Part shown: positions 7,384 through 14,302 of the stretch, in pieces
How the letters are laid out: each line of letters opens with the position of its first letter
Numbering within the stretch: the first letter of the stretch is position 1
NCBI RefSeq assembly: GCF_009664085.1
Contig: NZ_CP039268.1
Coordinates: 2,275,001-2,339,000, forward strand
Length of the DNA stretch: 64,000 nucleotides
Reading direction: 5' to 3'
Source of the DNA: Thermochromatium tepidum ATCC 43061
GTDB lineage: Bacteria; Pseudomonadota; Gammaproteobacteria; Chromatiales; Chromatiaceae
Made by a program: the position numbers and the translations under genes
The notes under the pieces: model-generated
Seen by the model: the letters and a program-made list of their open reading frames with translations, nothing else
Database searches by the model: none
What the model was told of the DNA's origin: nothing

Positions 7384-7474
7384 TGTAAGAGCAAATTAGT
7401 AATGTCCGCCCCTGGCAAGTTAGAAATGTCCGCTTTGGATGGAAGCGGAGGTTCATGTGCAGGGGCGAATCGAG

Positions 7475-8062
7475 ATGAGCGATCAGGAGGTCAAGCGGCT
7501 GCAAGTGATGGGTCAGCTGGTTGAGCGGGTCATCACCCAGGGGCAGGCAGCCGACAGACTCGGGCTGAGCAAACGGCAGGTGCGGCGGCTGTTGCGCCGC
7601 TATGAGAGGCAAGGGCAGCCGGACTGGTGAGCCAGCGGCACGGCAGGCCCTCCAACCGGCGCACCAAACAGGCGGTCAAGGATGCCATCCTCGCCCAGGT
7701 CCGGGCGCGCTATGGGGATTTTGGACCGACGCTGGCGTCAGAGTATCTGGCTGGGGACGGATTCAAGGTCTCCAAGGAGACTTTGCGACGGTGGATGATC
7801 GAGGCGGGTTTGTGGCAGGCCAAGATGGGGCGGATGCAACGGCCGCATCGAGCTGTGGCATGGGCAGGAGAGACTGCCCTTCAAGGTCTTCGATCCCGTG
7901 CAGTGCGTGCCCGAGCCGGTCGATGACAAGAGCCTCAATGCCCGCGTCGATGCCCTGGTCAAGGCGCGACACAAAGCCAGGAGCTATCGTCCCGCTCCCG
8001 ATCACCCCTGGCGTCGCCGCACGCCGCAGCCTTCAGGGGGTGGCCAATTGGCCACCCCCTGA
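7475..8062 (+). pseudogene. ISNCY-family transposase, internally deleted
   Basis: The frame opens MSDQEVKRLQVMGQLVERVI with a helix-turn-helix (AADRLGLSKRQVRRLLRRYE). A stop follows GQPDW because of a one-base frameshift near 7628. The next frame continues RHGRPSNRRTKQAVKDAILA and ETLRRWMIEAGLWQAKMG. Just after 7840 the sequence jumps to what are normally C-terminal residues (ELWHGQERLPFKVFD, then KARHKARSYRP), so the whole catalytic core is missing. It cannot be active. Confidence 0.82.
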
Positions 8063-8065
8063 AGG
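8030..8065. repeat. 36-base perfect palindrome
   Basis: The 18-base arm CCTTCAGGGGGTGGCCAA is followed directly by its exact complement, with no loop. It covers the transposase stop codon. It could form a strong hairpin in RNA and limit transcription through the element end. Confidence 0.85.
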
Positions 8066-8140
8066 CAAAACCACACCCCAACCGGACATTTCTATCTTGC
8101 CCAACTACCGGACATTTCTAATTTGCCTTTTTGCCTTGAC

Positions 8141-8156
8141 AGTCCCCTGGACACTT
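8141..8156. repeat. 16-base direct repeat, right copy
   Basis: Second copy of AGTCCCCTGGACACTT; see the left copy at 7368-7383. It is 15 bases beyond the right end of the ISNCY relic. Confidence 0.6.
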
Positions 8157-8341
8157 ATTTCTTGATCCTGGTCAACTCTTTGCGAATTTGCGGGAATCAC
8201 CCAGGAAAATAGCGCTTTCTATGGGGGCGCAATGGGCGAATCCCAGGCCGGTAGGGACTTCCACCCCCAAGTCATCCCCTCACCACCACAGCTCGGAGAT
8301 AACGCCAGTCACGACGCTGCGCGCCATGCCTCGTGCACCAT

Positions 8342-8377
8342 AAAAAACCGGATCAAACCCGAGGCTTGATCCGGTTT
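8342..8377 (-). terminator. Rho-independent terminator of puc copy 2
   Basis: On the minus strand the perfect 12-base stem AAACCGGATCAA/TTGATCCGGTTT with a 9-base loop is followed by more T residues. It lies about 45 bases beyond the pucA stop codon. It is a textbook intrinsic terminator and should isolate copy 2 from copy 1 and from pucC. Confidence 0.85.
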
Positions 8378-8419
8378 CTTGGCCCCAGAAGAAACTTCTG
8401 GAGGCGGACTATCACACCA

Positions 8420-8581
8420 TCAGGCGTGCCAGCCGAGACCGACCGCAAACACGACCCAGTGAACAGCGATGGCGATCGCCAACACAGTCAGCAGGATAGG
8501 CATCAGCCAGGTTGCGGGGTTGACGACCAGCCAGACCTTCCAATCGTCTTCGGGGTTACGCGGCTTTGCGACGTCGCTCAT
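8420..8581 (-). CDS. pucA: LH2 antenna alpha subunit, copy 2 short form
   Basis: A 53-residue LH2 alpha polypeptide starting MSDVAKPRNPEDDWKVWLVV, with the ligand His41 in AIAVHWVVF and the end GLGWHA. The ATG follows GAGGAACATCCC, as in copy 1. The N-terminal half is nearly identical to the copy 1 gene at 6408-6566. The region after NPATWLMPI has changed at many positions, including Trp after the ligand His where copy 1 has Ala, and Trp-His-Ala instead of Trp-Gln at the end. These changes lie beside the B850 pigments and could shift absorption; that is an inference. Confidence 0.93.
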   Translation of the reverse strand: MSDVAKPRNPEDDWKVWLVVNPATWLMPILLTVLAIAIAVHWVVFAVGLGWHA

Positions 8582-8622
8582 GGGATGTTCCTCTATTTCG
8601 AAAAGAGAAAATTAAAGACCTA

Positions 8623-8763
8623 TTACCACCACGGATTGGCAGCGATCACCAGCAGATGCGCCAGGGCAGCCAGACTGACGAACGCGGTATAGGTCGTCTT
8701 GAACTGCTCGTGGAATTCCTTCGCCTGCTGCTCGGTCAGGCCCGACAGGGATTGCTCGGCCAT
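8623..8763 (-). CDS. pucB: LH2 antenna beta subunit (46 aa), copy 2
   Basis: Identical in protein sequence to the gene at 6608-6748: MAEQSLSGLTEQQAKEFH at the start, ligand His36, and NPWW end. It has the same GGGAGA ribosome site. It is third in the copy 2 cassette and pairs with the diverged short alpha subunit at 8420-8581, so the two cassettes would assemble the same beta with two different alphas. Confidence 0.93.
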   Translation of the reverse strand: MAEQSLSGLTEQQAKEFHEQFKTTYTAFVSLAALAHLLVIAANPWW

Positions 8764-8808
8764 CGTTTGATCTCCCACAGGGATAAAAGTGACTACTCAA
8801 TGGTTTCA

Positions 8809-8832
8809 TCGCGACTCTCTTCCGCGTCGCGA
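8809..8832 (-). other. Intercistronic hairpin between long pucA and pucB, copy 2
   Basis: Same 7-base stem (TCGCGAC/GTCGCGA) as at 6794-6817, conserved in the duplicate. No U-run follows. Confidence 0.45.
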
Positions 8833-8849
8833 CACGATGAATTCGGTGC

Positions 8850-9059
8850 TTACTGCGCCGCCGGAGCCGCCTCAACAGCCGCCGGAGCCGCCGGAGCATG
8901 CCAACCCTGACCTTCCAGACCAAAGGCCACGATGTGGACCAGCACCGCCGTCAGCGCCACAGCAATCAGCGTCGGGATCAACCAAGTCGCCGGATTGACC
9001 ACCAGCCAGAACTTGTAGTCGTTTTCAAGAGGCTTGTAACCCATGAATTCAATAGTCAT
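8850..9059 (-). CDS. pucA: LH2 antenna alpha subunit with Ala/Pro tail, copy 2
   Basis: Same 69-residue protein as the copy 1 gene at 6835-7044: MTIEFMGYKPLENDYKFWLV, ligand His42, GQGW and an Ala/Pro-rich tail. It has the same GAGGTATTGAGCA ribosome site. It is second gene of the copy 2 cassette. The exact preservation of the low-complexity tail in both copies fits recent duplication and gives no independent evidence of selection on the tail. Confidence 0.93.
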   Translation of the reverse strand: MTIEFMGYKPLENDYKFWLVVNPATWLIPTLIAVALTAVLVHIVAFGLEGQGWHAPAAPAAVEAAPAAQ

Positions 9060-9076
9060 TGCTCAATACCTCTCGA

Positions 9077-9220
9077 TTACCACCACGGATTGGCAGCGAT
9101 CACCAGCAGATGCGCCAGAGCAGCCAGCCCTACAAACGCCGTGTAGGTCGTCTTGAACTGCTCGTGAAACTCCTTCGCCTGCTGCTCGGTTAGGCCCGAC
9201 AGACTCTTCGCCTCAGCCAT
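9077..9220 (-). CDS. pucB: LH2 antenna beta subunit (47 aa), copy 2
   Basis: First gene of the copy 2 cassette, reading MAEAKSLSGLTEQQAKEFHE with ligand His37 and NPWW end. It differs from copy 1 at residue 4 (Ala here). The ATG at 9220 has GGAG 9 bases upstream. Transcription is expected from 9356-9383. Confidence 0.93.
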   Translation of the reverse strand: MAEAKSLSGLTEQQAKEFHEQFKTTYTAFVGLAALAHLLVIAANPWW

Positions 9221-9351
9221 TGCTCAGTCTCCATATTCGGATATGTGATATCACCACTCGCACCTACAGCGGACCTCAAGCTCAGCCTCCGCCAGGTGCA
9301 CACCCTGTCCTTCTCGGACTCGGAATCCTTAGGATCCTTCAAGATCCCAGG

Positions 9352-9369
9352 TGTCATCTTAGCTTGACA
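9352..9369. promoter_or_regulatory. PpsR/CrtJ-type operator, puc copy 2
   Basis: TGTC-N10-GACA palindrome equivalent to the copy 1 site. The two half-sites are conserved although the intervening bases have changed, which is what one expects if the half-sites are functional. Confidence 0.6.
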
Positions 9370-9383
9370 CCAGTAGATGTCAA
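9356..9383 (-). promoter_or_regulatory. Promoter of puc copy 2
   Basis: Minus-strand TTGACA (9378-9383) and TAAGAT (9356-9361), spacing 16. It differs from copy 1 in the -10 hexamer and one spacer base, so the two cassettes may differ in strength. Confidence 0.6.
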
Positions 9384-9401
9384 GTCTGTTTTACATCAGA
9401 T

Positions 9402-9425
9402 AAAGACCATCGGCCTGACCGATGG
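9402..9425 (-). terminator. Hairpin after the tail-anchored unknown gene
   Basis: Minus-strand stem CCATCGG/CCGATGG with a 5-base loop, followed by TCTTTAT. It lies between the stop of the upstream unknown gene and the copy 2 puc promoter and probably ends that transcript. Confidence 0.5.
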
Positions 9426-9429
9426 GGCA

Positions 9430-9855
9430 TCATCTGAAATACTCGATGACCAGGGCGATCAGGGCGATGGCCGCCGTCGCGATGAAGAGGACCTTTCCCA
9501 TGTAGAACAGCATCGAGATCGCGGGACCCATACTGGGCAGGGTGACAGGTCGCTCATCACCCTGGCCGACATCATTACCCTGACCGGTGTCCTCCACGGC
9601 ACCCTCGGCAACCGCCGTCGCCGATCCCGTCCGGCGCTGAGCAGGTTCCAAGCGGTAGGGTGCGGTACCAGCGACCCGGAAAAAGAATGGTTCGCTGACC
9701 TCGGTACCACGCGCCATGACGACAAACTCGGTATCGACCGCGAGCTGCTCGATGGTCGCAAATTCGAGGGCAAAGGACTGGGCATCGTCTGCTTCAGCGT
9801 GATGCTCCCAGGTGGGGGACTTGTCTGGCCAGGTTCTTTTAGCCGCAAACTTCAC
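9430..9855 (-). CDS. Unknown protein with C-terminal membrane anchor, upstream of puc
   Basis: No family was recognised. The GTG at 9855 is preferred over a TTG two codons earlier because GAGG lies 8 bases before the GTG but only 2 before the TTG. The 141-residue product begins MKFAAKRTWPDKSPTWEHH. It has a soluble N-terminal part with FEFRVAG-like beta character (EPFFFRVAGTAPYRL), a Gln/Gly/Asp-rich linker near residues 95-110, and one C-terminal hydrophobic helix (GKVLFIATAAIALIALVIEY), so it looks tail-anchored. It is co-directional with and immediately upstream of the LH2 cassette, ending 47 bases before the -35. A role in antenna assembly or the membrane is suggested only by position. 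Confidence 0.7.
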   Translation of the reverse strand: MKFAAKRTWPDKSPTWEHHAEADDAQSFALEFATIEQLAVDTEFVVMARGTEVSEPFFFRVAGTAPYRLEPAQRRTGSATAVAEGAVEDTGQGNDVGQGDERPVTLPSMGPAISMLFYMGKVLFIATAAIALIALVIEYFR

Positions 9856-10113
9856 GTGCAATTCCTCTCTAAGATTTTATTCGGATCAACAAGGAACCTT
9901 GGCGCATCGTCGCGGCGGCGGCCCGTAGACGAGGCCATAGCGGTGAAAGCGCTGAAACGATGTTCTGCCAACAGAATGTTAGAAAATTGTATTGTTCGCT
10001 GCCTGGGTTGTCACGGTATCGTGCGCGGCCTGATTGTGCCGATTCCAGAAATTCATGGCGATGGGTTGCCGGAACATGATCCATCTTTGCACGCTGAGCC
10101 TCCAACATCAGTC
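9856..10113. other. Divergent intergenic region upstream of baeS
   Basis: About 258 bases between the unknown gene (minus) and baeS (plus), presumably holding both promoters. A small inverted repeat TTCTG-N4-CAGAA lies near 9962-9975. No firm promoter was identified. Confidence 0.35.
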
Positions 10114-11589
10114 ATGCGTCTGTCGATCCATTCCAAGGTGTTCCTGACACTCCTGCTGGCCTGTGTGGTGGTATTGACGGGTTCCCATACCTTTGTGCAA
10201 TGGTCGTTTCAGCGTGGACTGGTCGAGTTCGCCGACGCACGCGAACAGGAGCGCATCGCGCGCATCATCGAACGGCTGGCTGACATCCATCAGCGCGAAG
10301 GCTCTTGGCGTCCACTGATCGAGGATCGGCGTCTATGGTTTTACGCCTTGAACGGGCGGAGTGACCCTTGGGGCGAGCCACGCACCGCCCACCCGGAACG
10401 CGGACCATTCTGGATGCGCGAGACTGGATCCGATCCACGCGCCTGGCCGCCGCAACGTTGGCTTGATCAATTGCGTCAACACGAGCGCCCGGCGCCATTG
10501 GAACTGCGGCTCATGTTGCTCGACGCTCAGGGCGACATCCTCTATGGGCGTTCTGATCTGCTCGCCAAGACGCGCCGCTATCTCGTGGAGGTCGAAGGAC
10601 GCAAGATCGGCGAGCTGGCGCTTTTGCCCGGCTCGCCCGTGCCAGAATCGGCCGAGCTGCACTTTCGTGCCACACTCGTCGACCGGCTCTGGATCATCGC
10701 CCTGGCCATGTTGCTGCTCGCCGCCGTCCTCGCCTATCCGCTCTCCAGCCGACTGGTGCGTCCGGTGCGCGCTGTCCAAGGTGTGGCGCGACGGCTGGCG
10801 GCCGGCGACTTCAGCGCGCGCGTGCCCACACATGGAGGCGACGAGCTGGCGCGTCTGGGTCAGGACATCAACGCCCTGGCGGCGGTGCTGGAGCGCAACG
10901 AACAGGCACGCCGTCGCTGGGCGGCCGACATCTCGCACGAGCTACGCACACCACTCGCCCTGCTGCGCGCCGAACTGGAAGCACTCCAGGATGGCGTGCG
11001 CCCCTTTGATCGCGACGCACTCGATGCCTTGCATGGCGATGTCCTACGTCTCGAGCGTTTGGTCGATGACCTCTATCAGCTGACCACCACAGACTTCGGC
11101 GCGCTCGGCTATCGCTTTGCCGACTGCGACATCACCGAGATCCTGGCGTCCGATGTCGATGCCTTCGCGCGGACCTTTCGCGAGGCAGGGCTGACGCTGG
11201 AGTTCGACGACACGCTCGGCGAACCCATCCTGATCCAGGCCGATGCCCAGCGGCTCTCGCAGCTCTTTCGCAATCTGCTGAGCAACAGCCTTAAATACAC
11301 GGATCCAGGCGGCGGGCTGTACATCCGATTGCGGCGCGAGGCTGGACGGCTCGTCATCGACTTTCAAGACAGCGCGCCCGGGGTTCCGGCGGAAGACCTG
11401 CCGCGACTCTTCGAGCGGCTCTATCGGGTCGAGGGATCACGCAGCCGGCAGACGGGTGGGGCCGGACTGGGGCTGGCCATCGCGCATAACGTGGTCGAGG
11501 CCCATGGCGGAACCATCACGGCCCAGGCCGCCCCCCAGGGCGGGCTGTGGATTTGCGTGACCTTGCCGGTCAAGGGAACATCTGCGTAG
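10114..11589 (+). CDS. baeS: BaeS-type sensor histidine kinase
   Basis: A membrane sensor that autophosphorylates on His and passes phosphate to the regulator encoded next door; BaeSR systems respond to envelope stress. The 491-residue protein has a first membrane helix at about 8-25, a periplasmic region to about 190, a second helix at 192-212 and a HAMP linker. The H-box is DISHELRTPLALL with His275, the N-box reads LFRNLLSNSLKYTD, and G boxes follow (GAGLGLAI). The ATG at 10114 was chosen because it starts just before the first membrane helix; the open frame extends far upstream without coding character. baeR follows after 42 bases. Confidence 0.9.
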   Translation: MRLSIHSKVFLTLLLACVVVLTGSHTFVQWSFQRGLVEFADAREQERIARIIERLADIHQREGSWRPLIEDRRLWFYALNGRSDPWGEPRTAHPERGPFWMRETGSDPRAWPPQRWLDQLRQHERPAPLELRLMLLDAQGDILYGRSDLLAKTRRYLVEVEGRKIGELALLPGSPVPESAELHFRATLVDRLWIIALAMLLLAAVLAYPLSSRLVRPVRAVQGVARRLAAGDFSARVPTHGGDELARLGQDINALAAVLERNEQARRRWAADISHELRTPLALLRAELEALQDGVRPFDRDALDALHGDVLRLERLVDDLYQLTTTDFGALGYRFADCDITEILASDVDAFARTFREAGLTLEFDDTLGEPILIQADAQRLSQLFRNLLSNSLKYTDPGGGLYIRLRREAGRLVIDFQDSAPGVPAEDLPRLFERLYRVEGSRSRQTGGAGLGLAIAHNVVEAHGGTITAQAAPQGGLWICVTLPVKGTSA

Positions 11590-11631
11590 CGTCGTGCCAT
11601 TTTTGAGAGTCCTCACAAGGAGATCGTCATA

Positions 11632-12333
11632 ATGACCACGACAGAGACAGCGTACATCCTGATCGTCGAGGACGAGGAACGGCTCGCCCGGCTGGTAGCA
11701 GACTATCTGCGGGCGAACGGACACCGGGTCGAGCATCTGGCCGAGGGAACAGGTGTCGTCGCCTGGGTGCGGCGCGAGCGCCCGGATCTGATCCTGCTGG
11801 ACCTGATGCTGCCCGGCAAGGATGGATTGGACATCTGCCGCGAGATCCGCGCCGAGAGTTCGGTGCCGATCATCATGACCACGGCACGGGTCGAGGAGAT
11901 CGACCGGCTGCTTGGTCTCGAGCTCGGTGCCGACGACTATGTCTGCAAGCCTTACAGCCCGCGCGAGCTGGTGGCGCGGGTCAAGGCGGTGCTCAGGCGC
12001 ACCCTGGCGCCCGAACAGCCGGCAGCCGAGTCCGGGCCGTTGAGGCTGTACCGCGACGAGCTGCGCGTGCGCGCGGGTGAGCGCGAGATCGAGCTCACCG
12101 CCGTCGAGTTCGCCCTACTTGAAACCCTGTATGGTGCGCCGGGACGCATCTTTTCGCGCGATCGACTGATGGACCGTATCTATCGCGATCATCGGGTCGT
12201 CTCAGACCGGACCATCGACAGCCATGTCAAGAAGCTCAGGCGCAAGCTGGCCGAACTCGTGCCCGATCAGGAGTTGATCCATTCGGTCTATGGGGTCGGC
12301 TATCGCTACGAGTTGCCCGCCGCCGGCGATTAG
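11632..12333 (+). CDS. baeR: BaeR-type response regulator (OmpR family)
   Basis: A 233-residue two-domain regulator. The receiver domain has the acidic pocket near Glu13-Asp14, the phospho-acceptor Asp57 in LILLDLMLPG, and Lys106 in DDYVCKPYSPRELVARV. The C-terminal winged helix ends HSVYGVGYRYE, typical of the OmpR/PhoB family. The ATG at 11632 follows AAGGAGATCGTCATA. It is the cognate partner of the kinase just upstream. Its stop codon overlaps the stop of the convergent CitE-like gene at the shared TTAG (12330-12333). Confidence 0.93.
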   Translation: MTTTETAYILIVEDEERLARLVADYLRANGHRVEHLAEGTGVVAWVRRERPDLILLDLMLPGKDGLDICREIRAESSVPIIMTTARVEEIDRLLGLELGADDYVCKPYSPRELVARVKAVLRRTLAPEQPAAESGPLRLYRDELRVRAGEREIELTAVEFALLETLYGAPGRIFSRDRLMDRIYRDHRVVSDRTIDSHVKKLRRKLAELVPDQELIHSVYGVGYRYELPAAGD

Positions 12334-13202
12334 GAATCAAGCGCCGTGCGGTCGAGGATATGGCGTGCCCAGCTGCTGTGGGTGGCCAGCTCGCACATGG
12401 AACCGCCGAACTTGAAGACCGCCTGCTCCGACTCTGCCAGGATGCGCCGCGCGGCCTCCAGATCGGTCGGCGAGACACGAAAGCTCTCCTCGATCAGCGG
12501 GAGCTGGCTCGGATGGATGGCGGTCTTGCCGCAGAGACCATGAGCGACGTCCTCGCCCAACTCCTCGCGCAGCAGCTCGGGGTGGTCGATGTGCTCGAAC
12601 ACCGGCGCGGTGAGTTGGAAGCCATAGGGTTTGAAGCAGGTCACGAGCTGGGCGATGGTCTGGCCCAGGGGTGTGCGATAGAGGGTACGGTCGCGCGGAC
12701 GGCGCATACCGAGCAGGGAGAGCAGGTCATTACCGCCGATCCGCAGGGCCAGGATGCGTTCGTGAGAGCCGCGTTCGAGCAGATAATCGCGTAGGGCGAC
12801 CATGCGCGCCGGATCGAAGGTATCGCGTGTCTCCAGGGTCGGCATGTATAGGTGGTTGGAGGCGTCCCAGTATTCGAGATAACGATCGGCGTTGCTCAAA
12901 TCGAACTTGGGCAATACAAAGCCATCGAGCTTCTCGATCCCGGGCAACGCCAGCAGGCGAGCAAGGACCTCAGGACTGCGCACCCGCACGAACCTGAGCA
13001 GCGAGGGGCGCGGTTCCATCGCCTCCAGACAGGCGCCGAGCCTGGTCAACCCTGACTCGAGTGCGCGCGGGGCGATTGCATCCTCGGTGCAGAAGATGAC
13101 TGAGCGCAGCTCGGGCCATTTGAGCCCGTTGGCGATATTGAGCACATCGCGATGGGTCGCTGGGACATAGAGGGAGCCGCCGAGGCGATAGGCATCAAGC
13201 AT
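12330..13202 (-). CDS. CitE-like HpcH/HpaI-family protein of the Ter module
   Basis: A 290-residue TIM-barrel protein of the HpcH/HpaI aldolase / citrate lyase beta-like family, members of which cleave or form C-C bonds in acyl substrates with Mg2+. Visible features are VIFCTEDAI near the N-terminus, LLRFVRVRSPE, FVLPKFD (equivalent to the metal-site region), LETRDTFD, LALRIGGNDLL and GKTAIHPSQLP near residue 228. The ATG overlaps the stop of the StiP-like gene (ATGCTTGA). It is the last gene of the Ter operon. CitE-like genes recur in Ter-linked biosynthetic clusters, where the substrate is not known; I do not assign one. Confidence 0.82.
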   Translation of the reverse strand: MLDAYRLGGSLYVPATHRDVLNIANGLKWPELRSVIFCTEDAIAPRALESGLTRLGACLEAMEPRPSLLRFVRVRSPEVLARLLALPGIEKLDGFVLPKFDLSNADRYLEYWDASNHLYMPTLETRDTFDPARMVALRDYLLERGSHERILALRIGGNDLLSLLGMRRPRDRTLYRTPLGQTIAQLVTCFKPYGFQLTAPVFEHIDHPELLREELGEDVAHGLCGKTAIHPSQLPLIEESFRVSPTDLEAARRILAESEQAVFKFGGSMCELATHSSWARHILDRTALDS

Positions 13203-14298
13203 GGATCACCCCCTTGATGAGCGAAACGGCGTGATAGGGGAGGCTCGGGTCGCGCTGCCAGCAGACCCCCTTCTCGCGCGCGAGTTCCAGGAGATGGGCC
13301 ACCTGTGGGTCCTCTGGATCGCGGAGGAGGACGCGATCAGGCACGCGGCGCAGCAGCACCCGCGTGGCCTCGCCGATCCCGGGTTTGATGCGGTTTTCAT
13401 CCTCAATCCCAAACCGCGCCCGCAGCCTTGCAAGCAAGGCCCTGGAGTGTGCCTGAGCCCGGCGCGGATCGACCGGCTGGGCGTTGGGCATATAGCCTGC
13501 GGCGAGTAGGTCGCGCGTGTCCTCGAGCAGCTGCTCGATGAACCATACCGAGCGATCGGCGTGAGCGAATTCATGGTAATAGACACAGCCGTGGAAGTCC
13601 TCCGGGCCGATCTGCTCGTTGAGGATGGAACGGCTGACCAGTCCCGAAACGGTCGCATTGAGGATGCTCGACGGGATCAGATAGTCGGTGTCCGAGGGCG
13701 CGACCCCGACCCCGGCCAGGTCGGTGAGGGTATAGAGATCGGGATCGAGAGACAGGCCCCAATCGCGTTCGAGGTCGGCGAGCGCCCGGCGCAGTTCGCG
13801 CGCGATCACACCCTTGCCGGTCCAGCCGTCGACGAACACCAGCCCAGCCGGATCGCGCCTGGCCCGCTCGAGGATGAAGCGCAGTGCATTGCGGTCGATC
13901 CCGCGGTCGCGGATGATCGAGATCGAATAGTGCACGGGAGCGCGCCCGAAGACCTCGTGCAACACGTGCCTGAGCGCCACCCCGACCGGGGTGCCGGCCC
14001 GTGCCAGCGAGACCAGGGTGATCTCAGCTGACCGCCGCGCCGCGATGATCGCCGCCAGATCGAGCACGCCCTGGGCCATCGGCCTCAGACCCATGGCCAG
14101 TGCCTGCTGGAAGACCTCCAGATAGCGCGCTGAGGGCAGGGACTCGCGGCCGAGCATCTCGCTGTAGTGACGCCGGCCACTCTGAATGAGGCGCTCTTTC
14201 TCGACCAGATCGATGGGGTCGATGTCGATCGGCTTGAGCAGAAACTGGACATCGGTGGGCCGATAACTGCCGCAAAATGAGGCGGATCCCGGCTCCAT
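13195..14298 (-). CDS. StiP/PRTase_1-family protein with C-terminal PELOTA-like domain
   Basis: A 367-residue protein of the family labelled cysteine protease StiP in databases, but better described as a phosphoribosyltransferase-like enzyme with a PELOTA-type C-terminal domain, part of the Ter-associated biosynthetic module. The PRPP-loop-like segment LVFVDGWTGKGV is at about residues 153-164. HYSISIIRDRGID precedes it, and FGIEDENRIKPGIGEATRVLLRR begins the C-terminal domain. The ATG at 14298 was chosen because it comes 4 bases after the stop of the upstream HAD gene. The product overlaps the CitE-like gene by 8 bases, so the genes are translationally coupled. Confidence 0.82.
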   Translation of the reverse strand: MEPGSASFCGSYRPTDVQFLLKPIDIDPIDLVEKERLIQSGRRHYSEMLGRESLPSARYLEVFQQALAMGLRPMAQGVLDLAAIIAARRSAEITLVSLARAGTPVGVALRHVLHEVFGRAPVHYSISIIRDRGIDRNALRFILERARRDPAGLVFVDGWTGKGVIARELRRALADLERDWGLSLDPDLYTLTDLAGVGVAPSDTDYLIPSSILNATVSGLVSRSILNEQIGPEDFHGCVYYHEFAHADRSVWFIEQLLEDTRDLLAAGYMPNAQPVDPRRAQAHSRALLARLRARFGIEDENRIKPGIGEATRVLLRRVPDRVLLRDPEDPQVAHLLELAREKGVCWQRDPSLPYHAVSLIKGVIHA

Positions 14299-14302
14299 GA
14301 CT

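Larger units (their letters stand above)
7391..8126 (+). mobile_element. Decayed ISNCY-type insertion sequence between the puc copies
   Basis: The ends are inverted and each holds two copies of a AATGTCCG-like unit: GCAAATTAGTAATGTCCG plus TTAGAAATGTCCG on the left, matched by CGGACATTTCT twice on the right, ending in AATTTGC. At about 736 bases it is less than half the usual length; the middle of the transposase gene is gone. It separates the two LH2 cassettes. Confidence 0.75.
8127..8419. other. Spacer between the ISNCY relic and pucA copy 2
   Basis: About 290 bases with no gene seen. It contains the right-hand 16-base direct repeat (8141-8156) and the pucA terminator (8342-8377). Confidence 0.4.
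8495..9385. repeat. 891-bp tandem duplication, copy 2 (LH2 cassette)
   Basis: Duplicate of 6480-7370. The few differences are concentrated in the first pucB codons, the leader and the promoter, whereas the internal long pucA and second pucB are unchanged at the protein level. Such near-identity implies a recent duplication or ongoing gene conversion. Confidence 0.93.

Noticed and set aside
8030-8065. Palindrome as a phage or plasmid attachment site
   Set aside because: It lies inside an IS relic, over the transposase end, with no integrase gene near it.
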